Shown piece after piece: positions 23,912 to 34,112 of a DNA stretch of 48,558 bases. The notes beneath the pieces were generated by a model. The model searched no databases, was not told the DNA's origin, and worked only from the letters and a program-made list of their open reading frames with translations. This DNA is from Streptomyces flavotricini. GTDB lineage: Bacteria > Actinomycetota > Actinomycetes > Streptomycetales > Streptomycetaceae. The stretch covers positions 6,234,029-6,282,586 of the forward strand of contig NZ_JAINUL010000001.1 of NCBI RefSeq assembly GCF_020639365.1, given 5' to 3'. The translations under genes and the position numbers were made by a program. Position 1 is the first letter of the stretch. Each line of letters starts with the position of its first letter.

Positions 23912-25528
23912 ATGACACCTCAGCTGACGCGCCGTCACTTCCTGGGTATCGGCGCCCTCCAGACCGCCGCGGCCCTCGGCTTCACCCGCATCGGTATCCA
24001 ATCGGCCGCCGCCGCGGAACCCCCCGCCGCGCAGTACGCCCCCGCCATCGTCGTGGGCTCCGGCTACGGCTCGGCCGTGGCCGCCCTCCGGCTCGGGCAG
24101 GCCGGCGTACGGACCGTCGTCCTGGAGATGGGCCGGCTCTGGAACACCCCGGGCCCGGACGGCAAGGTCTTCCCCTCCACCTCCGCGCCCGACCAGCGCT
24201 CCATGTGGTTCCGCACCCGCACCGAGGCCCCGCTCGCCCAGTTCCTCTGGCTCGACGTCGTCAACCGGGACATCAGCCCCTACCCCGGCGTCCTCGACCG
24301 CGTGAACCACGGCGACATGTCCGTCTACGTCGGCCGCGGCGTCGGCGGAGGATCCCTCGTCAACGGCGGCATGGCCCCGACACCCCGGCGCTCGTACTTC
24401 TCCGAGGTGCTGCCCCGGGTCGACGCCGACGAGATGTACGGCACGTACTACCCGCGCGCCCGCGCCATGCTGGGCGTCAACGACATCGACCCGGGCTGGT
24501 TCGAGTCCACGGAGTGGTACCGGTTCGCCCGGATCTCCCGCAAGCACGCCCAGAACACCGGCCTGAAGACCACCTTCGTGCCGAACGTGTACGACTTCCG
24601 GTACATGCAGCGCGAGGCCGCGGGCACCGCCACCCGCTCGGCGCTGGCCGGAGAGGTCATCTACGGCAACAACTTCGGCAAGAAGAGCGTCGACAAGACC
24701 TACCTCGCGGCCGCGATCGGCACGGGCAACGTCACCATCGAGACCATGCAGCGCGTCGTCGGCGTCCGCCAGGAGCCGGCCGGCGGCTACGTGCTCACCG
24801 TGCAGACCAGCGATCTGACGGGACGGGTCACCCAGGTCAGGGAACTCGGCTGCAAACAGCTCTTCCTCGGCGCCGGCAGCCTCGGCACCACCGAGATCCT
24901 GCTGCGCGCCCGCGAGCGCGGCACCCTGCCCGGGCTCAGCGAGAAGGTCGGGCTGGGCTGGGGACACAACGGCAACATCATGACCGCCCGGGCCAACCAC
25001 CTGTGGGACACCGTCGGCTGCAACCAGGCCACCATGCCCGCCCTGGGCATCGACGACTGGGACAACGCCGCCAACCCGGTGTTCGCCGAGATCGCCCCGC
25101 TGCCGATGGGCTTCGAGCACTGGATCTCGATGTACCTGGCCATCACCAAGAACCCGGAGCGCGGCCACTTCACCTACGACGCGGCCACCGACTCGGCGCG
25201 GCTCAACTGGCGCCGCGACCAGAACACCCCGTCGGTCCAGGCCGCCAAGAACCTCTTCGACCGGATCAACCGGGCCAATTTCACGATCTACCGGTACGAC
25301 CTGTTCGGCGACAACAGGAACTTCGCCGACAACTTCACGTACCACCCGCTCGGCGGCTGCGTCCTCGGCGACGCGACCGACGACTACGGCCGCGCCAAGG
25401 GCCACCAGGGGCTGTACGTCGTCGACGGCTCCCTGATCCCGGGCTCGCTCGGGGTCAACCCGTTCGTCACCATCACCGCGCTCGCGGAACGGAACATGGC
25501 GCGGATCCTCGCGGAGGACCCGCGCTAG
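23912..25528 (+). CDS. secreted cholesterol oxidase, GMC family
   Basis: A 538-residue FAD enzyme that oxidises and isomerises cholesterol to cholest-4-en-3-one. A twin-arginine signal (TRRHFLG, cleavage near AAAAEP) exports it folded. The FAD motif VGSGYGSAVAALR lies near 47-59, a second FAD stretch is GRGVGGGSLVNGG, and the catalytic end has YHPLGGC (active-site His) and VNPFVTITA (Asn). These fit the class I enzyme of Streptomyces. The usual companion P450 (choP) is not next to it. The start has no ribosome binding site; CATGAT six bases upstream may be a weak -10. Confidence 0.9.
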   Translation: MTPQLTRRHFLGIGALQTAAALGFTRIGIQSAAAAEPPAAQYAPAIVVGSGYGSAVAALRLGQAGVRTVVLEMGRLWNTPGPDGKVFPSTSAPDQRSMWFRTRTEAPLAQFLWLDVVNRDISPYPGVLDRVNHGDMSVYVGRGVGGGSLVNGGMAPTPRRSYFSEVLPRVDADEMYGTYYPRARAMLGVNDIDPGWFESTEWYRFARISRKHAQNTGLKTTFVPNVYDFRYMQREAAGTATRSALAGEVIYGNNFGKKSVDKTYLAAAIGTGNVTIETMQRVVGVRQEPAGGYVLTVQTSDLTGRVTQVRELGCKQLFLGAGSLGTTEILLRARERGTLPGLSEKVGLGWGHNGNIMTARANHLWDTVGCNQATMPALGIDDWDNAANPVFAEIAPLPMGFEHWISMYLAITKNPERGHFTYDAATDSARLNWRRDQNTPSVQAAKNLFDRINRANFTIYRYDLFGDNRNFADNFTYHPLGGCVLGDATDDYGRAKGHQGLYVVDGSLIPGSLGVNPFVTITALAERNMARILAEDPR

Positions 25529-25538
25529 CCGCCGGGCC

Positions 25539-27335
<1,797 letters not shown>

Positions 27336-27552
27336 GACTGCTGCTCCTCTGGGCGCCATCGCCACCATGTGGACCGACCGGACGTTACCCACCGGTAGTG
27401 GGTTCCGGATAGAGGGAACCGGCCAGATGTTCCGTGCGTCACATGACACGGCTCTGCCATGCCGACAGTAGTCGACCCCGTTTGCGACTCGGAAGTAACC
27501 GCAGGTAGGCCGCCTGTGCGGGCCCCGTCTACCCCCGGCTCCCGGGCGCCCC

Positions 27553-27558
27553 TAGGGT
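27553..27558 (+). promoter_or_regulatory. -10 box of a leaderless gene
   Basis: TAGGGT ends seven bases before the ATG at 27566, with no ribosome binding site. It also disfavours the in-frame GTG at 27557, which lies inside the box. Confidence 0.5.
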
Positions 27559-27565
27559 GGGGCGC

Positions 27566-28348
27566 ATGGGTGGCAGGAAAAGCAGCACGCGCGTCCACGT
27601 CGTCAGCGACGTCCACGGCAACGCCGCGGCGCTCGCCCGGGCCGGGGACGGCGCCGACGCGCTGATCTGCCTCGGCGACCTCGTGCTCTTCCTCGACTAC
27701 GCCGACCACTCGCGCGGCATCTTCCCCGACCTGTTCGGGGTCGAGAACGCCGACCGGATCGTGGAGCTGCGCACCGAGCGCCGCTTCGAGGAGGCCCGCG
27801 ACCTCGGGCGCCGGCTGTGGGCCGGGCTCGACCGGGAACGGCTGATCGAGGGCGCGGTGCGCCGCCAGTACGCCGAGATGTTCGCCGCGTTCCCGCAGCC
27901 CACGTACGCCACCTACGGCAATGTCGACATCCCGGGTCTGTGGGCCGAGTACGCCGGACCCGGCACCACCGTCCTCGACGGGCAGCGGGTGGAGATCGGC
28001 GGCCGCGTCTTCGGCTTCATCGGAGGCGGACTGCCCTCTCCGATGCGCACCCCGTACGAGGTGGACGAGGAGGAGTACGCCGCCAAGGTCGAGGCGCTCG
28101 GCGAGGTCGACGTGCTGTGCTCCCACATCCCGCCGGAGGTGCCGGAGCTCTGCTACGACACGGTCGCGCGCCGGTTCGAACGGGGCAGCGAGGCCCTGCT
28201 CGCGGCGATCCGGCGGACCAGGCCGCGGTACGCGCTGTTCGGACACGTGCACCAGCCGCTGGCGCGGCGGATGCGCATCGGCGGCACGGAGTGCGTGAAC
28301 GTCGGCCACTTCGCCGCCACCGGCAGGCCGTGGGCCCTGGAGTGGTGA
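27566..28348 (+). CDS. metallophosphoesterase
   Basis: A 260-residue calcineurin-like phosphoesterase with the metal-binding series SDVHGN, CLGDLV, YGNVD, a histidine in CSHIPPEV and FGHVHQP near the end. The substrate is unknown; cyclic nucleotides or phosphoproteins are possible. Probably leaderless from the ATG at 27566. The last codons and stop are duplicated just downstream (28332-28368). Lies divergent from the acyl-CoA ligase and upstream of the SRPBCC and ArsA-like genes. Confidence 0.87.
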   Translation: MGGRKSSTRVHVVSDVHGNAAALARAGDGADALICLGDLVLFLDYADHSRGIFPDLFGVENADRIVELRTERRFEEARDLGRRLWAGLDRERLIEGAVRRQYAEMFAAFPQPTYATYGNVDIPGLWAEYAGPGTTVLDGQRVEIGGRVFGFIGGGLPSPMRTPYEVDEEEYAAKVEALGEVDVLCSHIPPEVPELCYDTVARRFERGSEALLAAIRRTRPRYALFGHVHQPLARRMRIGGTECVNVGHFAATGRPWALEW

Positions 28349-28368
28349 GCCGGGCCCTGGAGTGGTGA
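28332..28368. repeat. 17-bp tandem duplication at a stop codon
   Basis: GGGCCCTGGAGTGGTGA occurs at 28332-28348, ending in the stop of the phosphoesterase gene, and again at 28352-28368, period 20. A local slippage duplication, harmless because the first copy keeps the stop. Confidence 0.8.
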
Positions 28369-28447
28369 CCTCCGCACGCACGGTAGCCTGCACGCGGCGG
28401 CCGCAGGCCGCACACTTCCTCGAACAATCCCTGGAGGGGCGACCGCC

Positions 28448-28888
28448 ATGGCCGAACACACCAGCTCGAGCATCACGATCGAGGCGGCGCCGGCCGACGT
28501 GATGGCCGTGATCGCCGACTTCGCCCGCTACCCCGAGTGGACCGGCGAGGTGAAGGAGGCCGAGGTGCTGGCCACCGACGCCGAGGGCCGCGCCGAGAAG
28601 GTCCGGCTGCTGCTCGACGCGGGCGCGATCAAGGACGACCACACCCTCGCCTACTCCTGGAAGGGCGCGGACGAGGTCAGCTGGACCCTGGACAAGTCGC
28701 AGATGCTGCGCCAGCTCGACGGCTCGTACCGGCTCGCCCCGCTGGACGGCGGCAAGCGCACCGAGGTCACCTACCAGCTGACCGTCGACGTCAAGATCCC
28801 GATGCTCGGCATGATCAAGCGCAAGGCGGAGAAGGTCATCATCGACCGCGCCCTGGCGGGCCTGAAGAAGCGCGTCGAGTCGGCCTGA
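28448..28888 (+). CDS. SRPBCC (polyketide cyclase/dehydrase-like) protein
   Basis: A 146-residue START/Bet v 1-like fold protein with the typical opening SITIEAAPADVMAVIADFARYPEW and EVKEAEVL. Such proteins bind hydrophobic ligands. The pairing with an ArsA-like ATPase three bases downstream recurs in mycobacteria (Rv2185c-Rv2184c), so they probably act together. ATG after GGAGGGG. Confidence 0.88.
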   Translation: MAEHTSSSITIEAAPADVMAVIADFARYPEWTGEVKEAEVLATDAEGRAEKVRLLLDAGAIKDDHTLAYSWKGADEVSWTLDKSQMLRQLDGSYRLAPLDGGKRTEVTYQLTVDVKIPMLGMIKRKAEKVIIDRALAGLKKRVESA

Positions 28889-28891
28889 TCC

Positions 28892-30109
28892 ATGCGCATC
28901 CTGCTGATCACCGGTCCCGGCGGGGCCGGGCGGACCACCGTGGCCGCCGCCACTGCCCTCGCCGCCGCCGGGAACGGTGCGCGGGTGCTGCTGCTCTCCG
29001 GGGACGCCGGGGATCCCCTGGCCGCACTGGTCGGGGAGCCGACGGGGGAGCCCGTCGAAGCCGCGCCCGGGCTGGCCGCCGTACCGGCCGGCGGGGTGCT
29101 CGTGGCCCGCGTGGACTCCGGCGCGGAGTTCCGCGAGGAGCTCGTCGCCCTCCAGGAGCGCGGATCGGCCCTCCTCGGCATGGTCGGGGCCCGGCCGCTC
29201 GGGGCCGAGGAGCTCACCGAGCTGCCCGGCGCCGAGCAGTTCGCCCTGCTGCGCGCCCTGCGCCGGGCCGCCGCGGCCCCGGAGACCGACCTCGTCGTGG
29301 TCGACCTGCCGCCGCTGCACCAGGCCGTGGCCGCCCTCGCCCTCCCCGCCCAGCTGCGCCGCTACCTGGCCCGGCTGCTCCCGGCCGAGCGGCAGGCGGC
29401 CCGCGCCCTGCGGCCCGTACTGGCCCAGCTGGCCGGCGTGCCCATGCCCGCGCAGTGGCTGTACGAGGCCGCCGCGCGCTGGGACGAGGAGCTGGCCGCC
29501 GTCCAGGCCGTCGTGGAGGCCGGCACCACCTCGCTGCGGGTGGTCGCCGAGCCGGGACCGGGCGCCGACGCCGCGCTGCGGACCGGGCTGCTCGGCCTCG
29601 CCCTCGAACAGCTCCCGGTCGCCGCGATCGTCGCCAACCGGACGGTGCCCCAGGGCTCGCCCGACCCCTGGCTGGCCGGGCTCGCCGCCCAGCAGGAGAA
29701 GTACGCCGCCCAGTGGGCCGGGGCCGCCGAGGACGTGCCCGTACTGCCGCTCGGCCACCTCGGGCGGGACCCGCAGGGGCCGGACGACCTGCTCCGGCTC
29801 ACCGGGGCGCAGGGGCTCGTTCCACCCCCTTCGGGGGCCGCCCGCGCCCGCCGGGCCTGGGCGGTCGAGGACCGGCTCGCCGACGACGGGGTACTCGTCT
29901 GGGTGGTGCCGCTGCCCGGCGCCCACAAGCGGGACCTCGACCTGGTCCGGCGCGGCGACGAGCTGCTGCTCGCCGCGGGCCCGTACCGCAGGATCGTTCC
30001 GCTGCCCTCCGCGCTGCGCCGCTGCACGGTGTCCGGCGCCGCCCTCGCCGACGGGGTGCTGCGCATCCGCTTCACGCCGGACCCGGGGCTCTGGCCCCGC
30101 AGGCCCTGA
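28892..30109 (+). CDS. ArsA/GET3-like ATPase family protein with altered P-loop
   Basis: A 405-residue protein of the ArsA/GET3/MinD SIMIBI class. The deviant Walker A is GPGGAGRTT (residues 8-16); both the usual signature lysine and the P-loop lysine are replaced (Pro9, Arg14). A VVDLPP switch motif near 131-136 and a C-terminal HSP20-like segment (WVVPLPGAHKRDLDL, then GDELLLAAGPYRRIVPLP) are present. Without the lysines normal ATP hydrolysis is doubtful. It lies three bases after the SRPBCC gene and is probably translated by coupling. Confidence 0.82.
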   Translation: MRILLITGPGGAGRTTVAAATALAAAGNGARVLLLSGDAGDPLAALVGEPTGEPVEAAPGLAAVPAGGVLVARVDSGAEFREELVALQERGSALLGMVGARPLGAEELTELPGAEQFALLRALRRAAAAPETDLVVVDLPPLHQAVAALALPAQLRRYLARLLPAERQAARALRPVLAQLAGVPMPAQWLYEAAARWDEELAAVQAVVEAGTTSLRVVAEPGPGADAALRTGLLGLALEQLPVAAIVANRTVPQGSPDPWLAGLAAQQEKYAAQWAGAAEDVPVLPLGHLGRDPQGPDDLLRLTGAQGLVPPPSGAARARRAWAVEDRLADDGVLVWVVPLPGAHKRDLDLVRRGDELLLAAGPYRRIVPLPSALRRCTVSGAALADGVLRIRFTPDPGLWPRRP

Positions 30110-30184
30110 ACCGCGTACCCCCGTTCGGGTACCGTCGGAGGTAGTACGTCCGCACGCCCAGCAGCTGCCGCAGGAGAGTCCGCC

Positions 30185-30667
30185 ATGAGCGAGGCCACCG
30201 ACCGTCCCCGTCCCACCGACGACGACGCCTGGGCCAAGGCCTGCGCCGAGGACCTCGCCGCAGAGCAGGAGCGCCGCCGGTCCCGAGAGGGCGCGGGCGG
30301 CGCCGGCGGCACCGGGACCGCCGCCGAGGAGCTGTTCAAGCTGTTCGAGGCGGTCGCCGACAAGGTGTCCGCGCTGAACAACCCGCTGCTCGGCGCCGCC
30401 GCCCAGGGCGCCGTACGCCAGTTCGTCAACCAGGCGAAGGCCGCCGCCAAGCCCGTCGTAGAGCGCAACCCCGATGTCTTCGACCACCTCGCGGCCGCCG
30501 GCTCCGAGCTGCTCGCCGCCTACCGCTCGGCCGTCGAGGGCCACGAGCGCCGCTGGACCCGCGACGAGCCCGCCCCCGGCGCTCCCGCTGATCATCCCTC
30601 CAGTGACCACTCCGACCCGCGTGACGAGGGCGGGAGCGGTCCGACGCAGCGGATCGATCTCGACTGA
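30185..30667 (+). CDS. DUF5304-type protein upstream of glucokinase
   Basis: A 160-residue acidic, Ala-rich cytoplasmic protein without a signal peptide or membrane helix. A conserved helical core is near 45-120 (AEELFKLFEAVADKVSALNNP, FVNQAKAAAKPVVERNPDVFDHL) with disordered ends. It matches the gene just upstream of glkA in Streptomyces (SCO2127-like), which published work connected to glucose kinase activity and carbon repression; the biochemical role is unknown. ATG with AGGAGA eight bases upstream. Confidence 0.82.
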   Translation: MSEATDRPRPTDDDAWAKACAEDLAAEQERRRSREGAGGAGGTGTAAEELFKLFEAVADKVSALNNPLLGAAAQGAVRQFVNQAKAAAKPVVERNPDVFDHLAAAGSELLAAYRSAVEGHERRWTRDEPAPGAPADHPSSDHSDPRDEGGSGPTQRIDLD

Positions 30668-30790
30668 GACCCTCAGGGGGGCCGACGGATCATGAACGGG
30701 CCCGTGGGGTCCGGCACTGATCCGCCGGATGCCCCCTCGCCCTCGGGTACCGTTGGCCGTGGCGGGGTTTGACCGGAAACCGAGGGACTA

Positions 30791-31732
30791 ATGGGACTCA
30801 CCATCGGCGTCGACATCGGCGGCACGAAGATCGCGGCCGGCGTGGTCGACGAAGAGGGCACCATCCTTGAGACGTACAAGGTGCCCACCCCGCCGACCGC
30901 GGACGGAGTGACGGACGCGATCTGCGCCGCAGTGTCCGAAGTCAGCAGCAACCACACCATCGAGGCCGTCGGCATCGGCGCCGCCGGATACGTGGACGAC
31001 AAGCGCGCGACCGTGCTCTTCGCGCCGAACATCAACTGGCGCCACGAGCCGCTCAAGGACAAGGTCGAGCAGCGCATCGGCCTGCCGGTCGTCGTCGAGA
31101 ACGACGCGAACTGCGCGGCCTGGGGCGAGTACCGCTTCGGCGCCGGCCAGGGCCACGAGGACGTCATCTGCATCACGCTCGGCACGGGCCTGGGCGGCGG
31201 CATCATCATCGGCAACAAGCTGCGCCGCGGACGCTTCGGCGTGGCCGCCGAGTTCGGGCACATCCGGGTGGTCCCGGACGGCCTCCTGTGCGGGTGCGGG
31301 AGCCAGGGCTGCTGGGAGCAGTACGCCTCCGGCCGCGCGCTCGTCCGGTACGCGAAGCAGCGCGCCGCCGCCACCCCCGAGAACGCGGTGGCCCTGCTCG
31401 CGCTCGGCGACGGCACTCCCGACGGCATCGAGGGCAAGCACATCAGCGAGGCCGCACGGGCCGGTGACCTGGTGGCCGTCGACGCCTTCCGCGAGCTGGC
31501 CCGCTGGGCGGGCGCGGGCCTGGCCGACCTGGCCTCGCTCTTCGACCCGTCGGCCTTCATCGTCGGCGGCGGGGTCTCCGACGAGGGCGACCTCGTCCTC
31601 GACCCGATCCGCAAGTCCTTCAAGCGCTGGCTGGTCGGCGGCGCGTGGCGCCCGCACGCCCAGGTGCTGGCCGCGCAGCTCGGCGGCAAGGCCGGGCTCG
31701 TGGGCGCTGCGGACCTGGCCCGCCAGGGCTGA
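30791..31732 (+). CDS. glkA: ROK-family glucokinase
   Basis: A 313-residue ATP-dependent glucokinase and a known mediator of carbon catabolite repression in Streptomyces. It has the phosphate motif DIGGTK (8-13), the catalytic Asp105 in ENDAN, the ROK signature with His157 (EFGHIRV), and a zinc site in CGCGSQGCW (Cys167, Cys169, Cys174). No DNA-binding domain is fused. GAGGG precedes the ATG. It follows the DUF5304 gene after 123 bases that contain a GGATCA/TGATCC inverted repeat and room for its own promoter. Confidence 0.95.
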   Translation: MGLTIGVDIGGTKIAAGVVDEEGTILETYKVPTPPTADGVTDAICAAVSEVSSNHTIEAVGIGAAGYVDDKRATVLFAPNINWRHEPLKDKVEQRIGLPVVVENDANCAAWGEYRFGAGQGHEDVICITLGTGLGGGIIIGNKLRRGRFGVAAEFGHIRVVPDGLLCGCGSQGCWEQYASGRALVRYAKQRAAATPENAVALLALGDGTPDGIEGKHISEAARAGDLVAVDAFRELARWAGAGLADLASLFDPSAFIVGGGVSDEGDLVLDPIRKSFKRWLVGGAWRPHAQVLAAQLGGKAGLVGAADLARQG

Positions 31733-31750
31733 CACCGACCGTTGTCCGAA

Positions 31751-31784
31751 CTGCCCGCCGCGCCCTCTGTGGGACGGCGGGCAG
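31751..31784 (+). terminator. hairpin after glkA
   Basis: CTGCCCGCCG (31751-31760) pairs with CGGCGGGCAG (31775-31784), 18 bases past the glkA stop. The promoter of the next gene starts right behind it. Confidence 0.75.
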
Positions 31785-31790
31785 TCTGGC

Positions 31791-31796
31791 TATGTT
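31791..31796 (+). promoter_or_regulatory. -10 box of a leaderless gene
   Basis: TATGTT ends seven bases before the ATG at 31804. It lies seven bases after the glkA terminator. Confidence 0.5.
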
Positions 31797-31803
31797 GCCG
31801 TCC

Positions 31804-32553
31804 ATGCTCCCGAACTCTGTGACGGAACCCGACGGTTCCGCGGTGATCCGAGCCCTCAGCTACAACATCCGCTCGATGCGGGACGACGAGGAGGCGCTGG
31901 TCCGGGTGATCCGCGCCTGCGCCCCCGACCTGGTGTTCGTCCAGGAGGCCCCACGGTTCTTCCGCTGGCGCAAGCACGCGGCGCGGCTGGCCTCGAAGAC
32001 CGACCTGGTGGTGCTGAGCGGAGGCGCCACGGCCGCGGGCCCGCTCCTGCTCTGCTCCCTGAGGGCCTTCGTGGAACGGACGGAAGACGTCCTGCTTCCC
32101 CTGACGCCCGGCCTGCACCGGCGGGGCTTCGCCACGGCGGTGGTCCGCTTCGGGGCGGCGCGGGTGGCGGTGCTGAGCGCACACCTGTCGCTGGACGGGG
32201 CCGAACGCCGGGCCCAGGCCGACCTCTTGCTGGACCGCCTGGGGTCCGCGGACGCCCCGTACGCCATCGCGGCGGGCGACATCAACGAGCCCCCGTCGGG
32301 CCCGGCGTTCCGCCGGCTGTCCGCGGAGCTCCAGGACTGCTGGACGGTCGCCCCCTGGGGCGGTGAGCACACCTTCGTCCGCTCGACCCCGCCCCGCCGT
32401 ATCGACGCGATCTTCGCAACGCGGGGCGTGGAGGTCCTCACCTGCGGCGTCCCGACGCCGCTGCCGGGCATCACGGAATCGGACCTGGACAAGGCGACCG
32501 ACCACCTCCCGGTCCTGGCCACCTTCCGCCTCCCGGCCGGCGCCGGCGCGTGA
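31804..32553 (+). CDS. endonuclease/exonuclease/phosphatase family protein
   Basis: A 249-residue protein of the EEP superfamily (DNase I-like). Motifs: SYNIRSM (Asn), FVQEAP (metal-binding Glu), SAHLSLDG (His), AGDINEPPSG (Asp, Asn) and TDHLPVLA (Asp-His). It could act on nucleic acids or phospholipids; no signal peptide, so probably cytoplasmic. The ATG at 31804 fits a leaderless message; the ATG at 31792 would overlap the -10 box. Confidence 0.85.
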   Translation: MLPNSVTEPDGSAVIRALSYNIRSMRDDEEALVRVIRACAPDLVFVQEAPRFFRWRKHAARLASKTDLVVLSGGATAAGPLLLCSLRAFVERTEDVLLPLTPGLHRRGFATAVVRFGAARVAVLSAHLSLDGAERRAQADLLLDRLGSADAPYAIAAGDINEPPSGPAFRRLSAELQDCWTVAPWGGEHTFVRSTPPRRIDAIFATRGVEVLTCGVPTPLPGITESDLDKATDHLPVLATFRLPAGAGA

Positions 32554-32598
32554 GGCGCGGGGTCCGGGGCGCAGCCGCCCCGGACCCCGCGCCTCACG
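32549..32598. terminator. 23-bp perfect-stem bidirectional terminator
   Basis: Positions 32549-32571 and 32576-32598 are perfect inverted copies around a four-base CAGC loop. The hairpin includes the stop of the EEP gene and lies between convergent genes. Confidence 0.85.
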
Positions 32599-32610
32599 GT
32601 GGAACCCGTC

Positions 32611-33195
32611 CTACACCACGGCTCCGCGCCCGGGATCGTCATCCTCGTCGTCACCCTGGGACATCCGCGCGATGAGCGTCGCGAACCCGCCCAGGAACCC
32701 ACCGATCCCCAGCGTCGTGAGCCACCACGTCATGTCCCACTGCAGCAGCACCGCCACCAGCAGCAGCACCGGCCCGCCCACCACCGCCAGCCACGCGAAC
32801 TTCGCCGTCGTGTCCGCCGGCGGCAGCTCGGGCTCCGGCGGGACGAAGTGGCCCTCGTCCGTCTCGTCCGGCTCCGCCGGCGTGTGATCGCGGGGCCCGG
32901 TCCCGGGCCCCGTCCCGCCGATGCCCACCCCCGGCGCGAACACCACCGAGCTCCCCAACGCCGTCGGCGCGGGCGGCGGCTCGGCCGGAGCCTGCGGCGG
33001 CTCCGCGGAGGGCGCGGGCGCCGAGGGCTCCGGCTCCACGTCCTCCTCCGGCAGCATCAGGTTCTCGATCGGCCGGAACGGCCTGGCCCCCGGCGGATCC
33101 GGCGGCTCCTGCCCGTACCCGGCGACGATCGCCGCCCAGGCCGCCTCCTCGTCCAGCGGGGGTACACCCCCCGGGGACTCCTCGTGCTCAGCCAC
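32611..33195 (-). CDS. membrane protein with disordered Pro/Glu-rich N-terminus
   Basis: A 194-residue protein. Residues 1-130 are low complexity (Pro, Ala, Glu) and start EHEESPGGVPPLDEEAAWAAI; two transmembrane segments follow near 132-152 and 156-176, then an acidic tail (QGDDEDDDP). I recognise no enzyme family. The GTG at 33195 lies inside the end of the esterase gene (8-base overlap) after GGGAGGGG, so it is coupled to it. A role with the esterase is only suggested by this linkage. Confidence 0.75.
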   Translation of the reverse strand: MAEHEESPGGVPPLDEEAAWAAIVAGYGQEPPDPPGARPFRPIENLMLPEEDVEPEPSAPAPSAEPPQAPAEPPPAPTALGSSVVFAPGVGIGGTGPGTGPRDHTPAEPDETDEGHFVPPEPELPPADTTAKFAWLAVVGGPVLLLVAVLLQWDMTWWLTTLGIGGFLGGFATLIARMSQGDDEDDDPGRGAVV

Positions 33196-33967
33196 CGCTG
33201 GCCGCCCCCTCCCTGCCGACGCTCTCCGCGAGCCGCCCGACGAACGCAAAACTGTCCGCGAAGATCCGCTCCGCGTCATGGTCCAACGTCGCGACGTGGT
33301 AGCTCTGTTCCAGCAGGGTCTCGGTGACGTCCGTCGACGAGATCCGCGCGAGGATCCGCGCCGAGTCGGCCGGGTTCACGACGTGGTCCTGCACGCTGTG
33401 CAGCAGCAGCACCGGCTGCGTGACCTGGGGCAGCTCGGTGTCGACCAGCCGCAGGAACTGCCGCAGCGAGGCCGCGGCCCGGGTCGGGACCCGGGTGTAG
33501 CCGACCTCGGCGACACCCGGCTTCGCGATGTCGCTCGCGATGCCCGGGGTGGACCGCAGGAAGTGCTGCGCGACCGGAAGGGCGAAGGCCATCGGGTCGT
33601 TGATCTTGTTGACCGGGTTGACCAGGACGATGCCGCTCACGGCGTCACCGTGCCGGGCCGCCAGCCGCAGGGTCAGCGCGCCGCCCATCGACAGCCCGAA
33701 GACGAACACCTTCGTGCACCGGTCCAGCAGCTCCCGCAGCGCCCGGTCCACCTCGGCGTACCAGTCCTGCCAGCCGGTGAGCTGCATGTCCTGCCAGCGC
33801 GTCCCGTGCCCGGGCAGCAGCGGCACGGAGACCGTCAGACCCTGCTCGGCCAGGTACTCCGCCCACGGGCGCATGGACTGAGTGGTACTGGTGAAGCCGT
33901 GGCAGAGGAGGACACCGACCTCTCCGCCCTCGTGGCGGAACGGCTCGGCTCCAGGGAGGACGGGCAC
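33188..33967 (-). CDS. alpha/beta hydrolase, carboxylesterase or monoacylglycerol lipase type
   Basis: A 259-residue hydrolase. The oxyanion motif LLCHGFTSTT, nucleophile Ser93 in GLSMGG, Asp194 in SVQDHVV and His224 in QSYHVATLDHD form the complete triad in the Est30-like arrangement. It probably cleaves short acyl or glyceride esters in the cytoplasm. GTG start six bases after AAGGAG. Divergent from the acyltransferase gene, so lipid turnover is a reasonable guess. Confidence 0.88.
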   Translation of the reverse strand: MPVLPGAEPFRHEGGEVGVLLCHGFTSTTQSMRPWAEYLAEQGLTVSVPLLPGHGTRWQDMQLTGWQDWYAEVDRALRELLDRCTKVFVFGLSMGGALTLRLAARHGDAVSGIVLVNPVNKINDPMAFALPVAQHFLRSTPGIASDIAKPGVAEVGYTRVPTRAAASLRQFLRLVDTELPQVTQPVLLLHSVQDHVVNPADSARILARISSTDVTETLLEQSYHVATLDHDAERIFADSFAFVGRLAESVGREGAASGG

Positions 33968-34080
33968 CAGGGTCTCCTTCGACGGGTGGGGGGTGCGTAG
34001 CGCTGTGTGACTTCACCGTACGCGACGGGGGTGACACCGACCAGGGTCGTCGCCCCCTCCGCCCCGAGCCAGGGGATATG

Positions 34081-34095
34081 GTCTGTTCGACAGAC
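34081..34095. promoter_or_regulatory. short palindrome before the acyltransferase
   Basis: GTCTGT-TCG-ACAGAC is a perfect 6-bp inverted repeat 17 bases before the TTG start, just after a -10-like TATGGT. It may be an operator or mRNA hairpin. Confidence 0.35.
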
Positions 34096-34112
34096 ACAGG
34101 AAGGCTTTCGAG

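Noticed and set aside
23912..25528. Steroid catabolism cluster around the cholesterol oxidase
   Set aside because: No companion P450, ketosteroid dehydrogenase or Mce transport genes are nearby; it is a lone gene.
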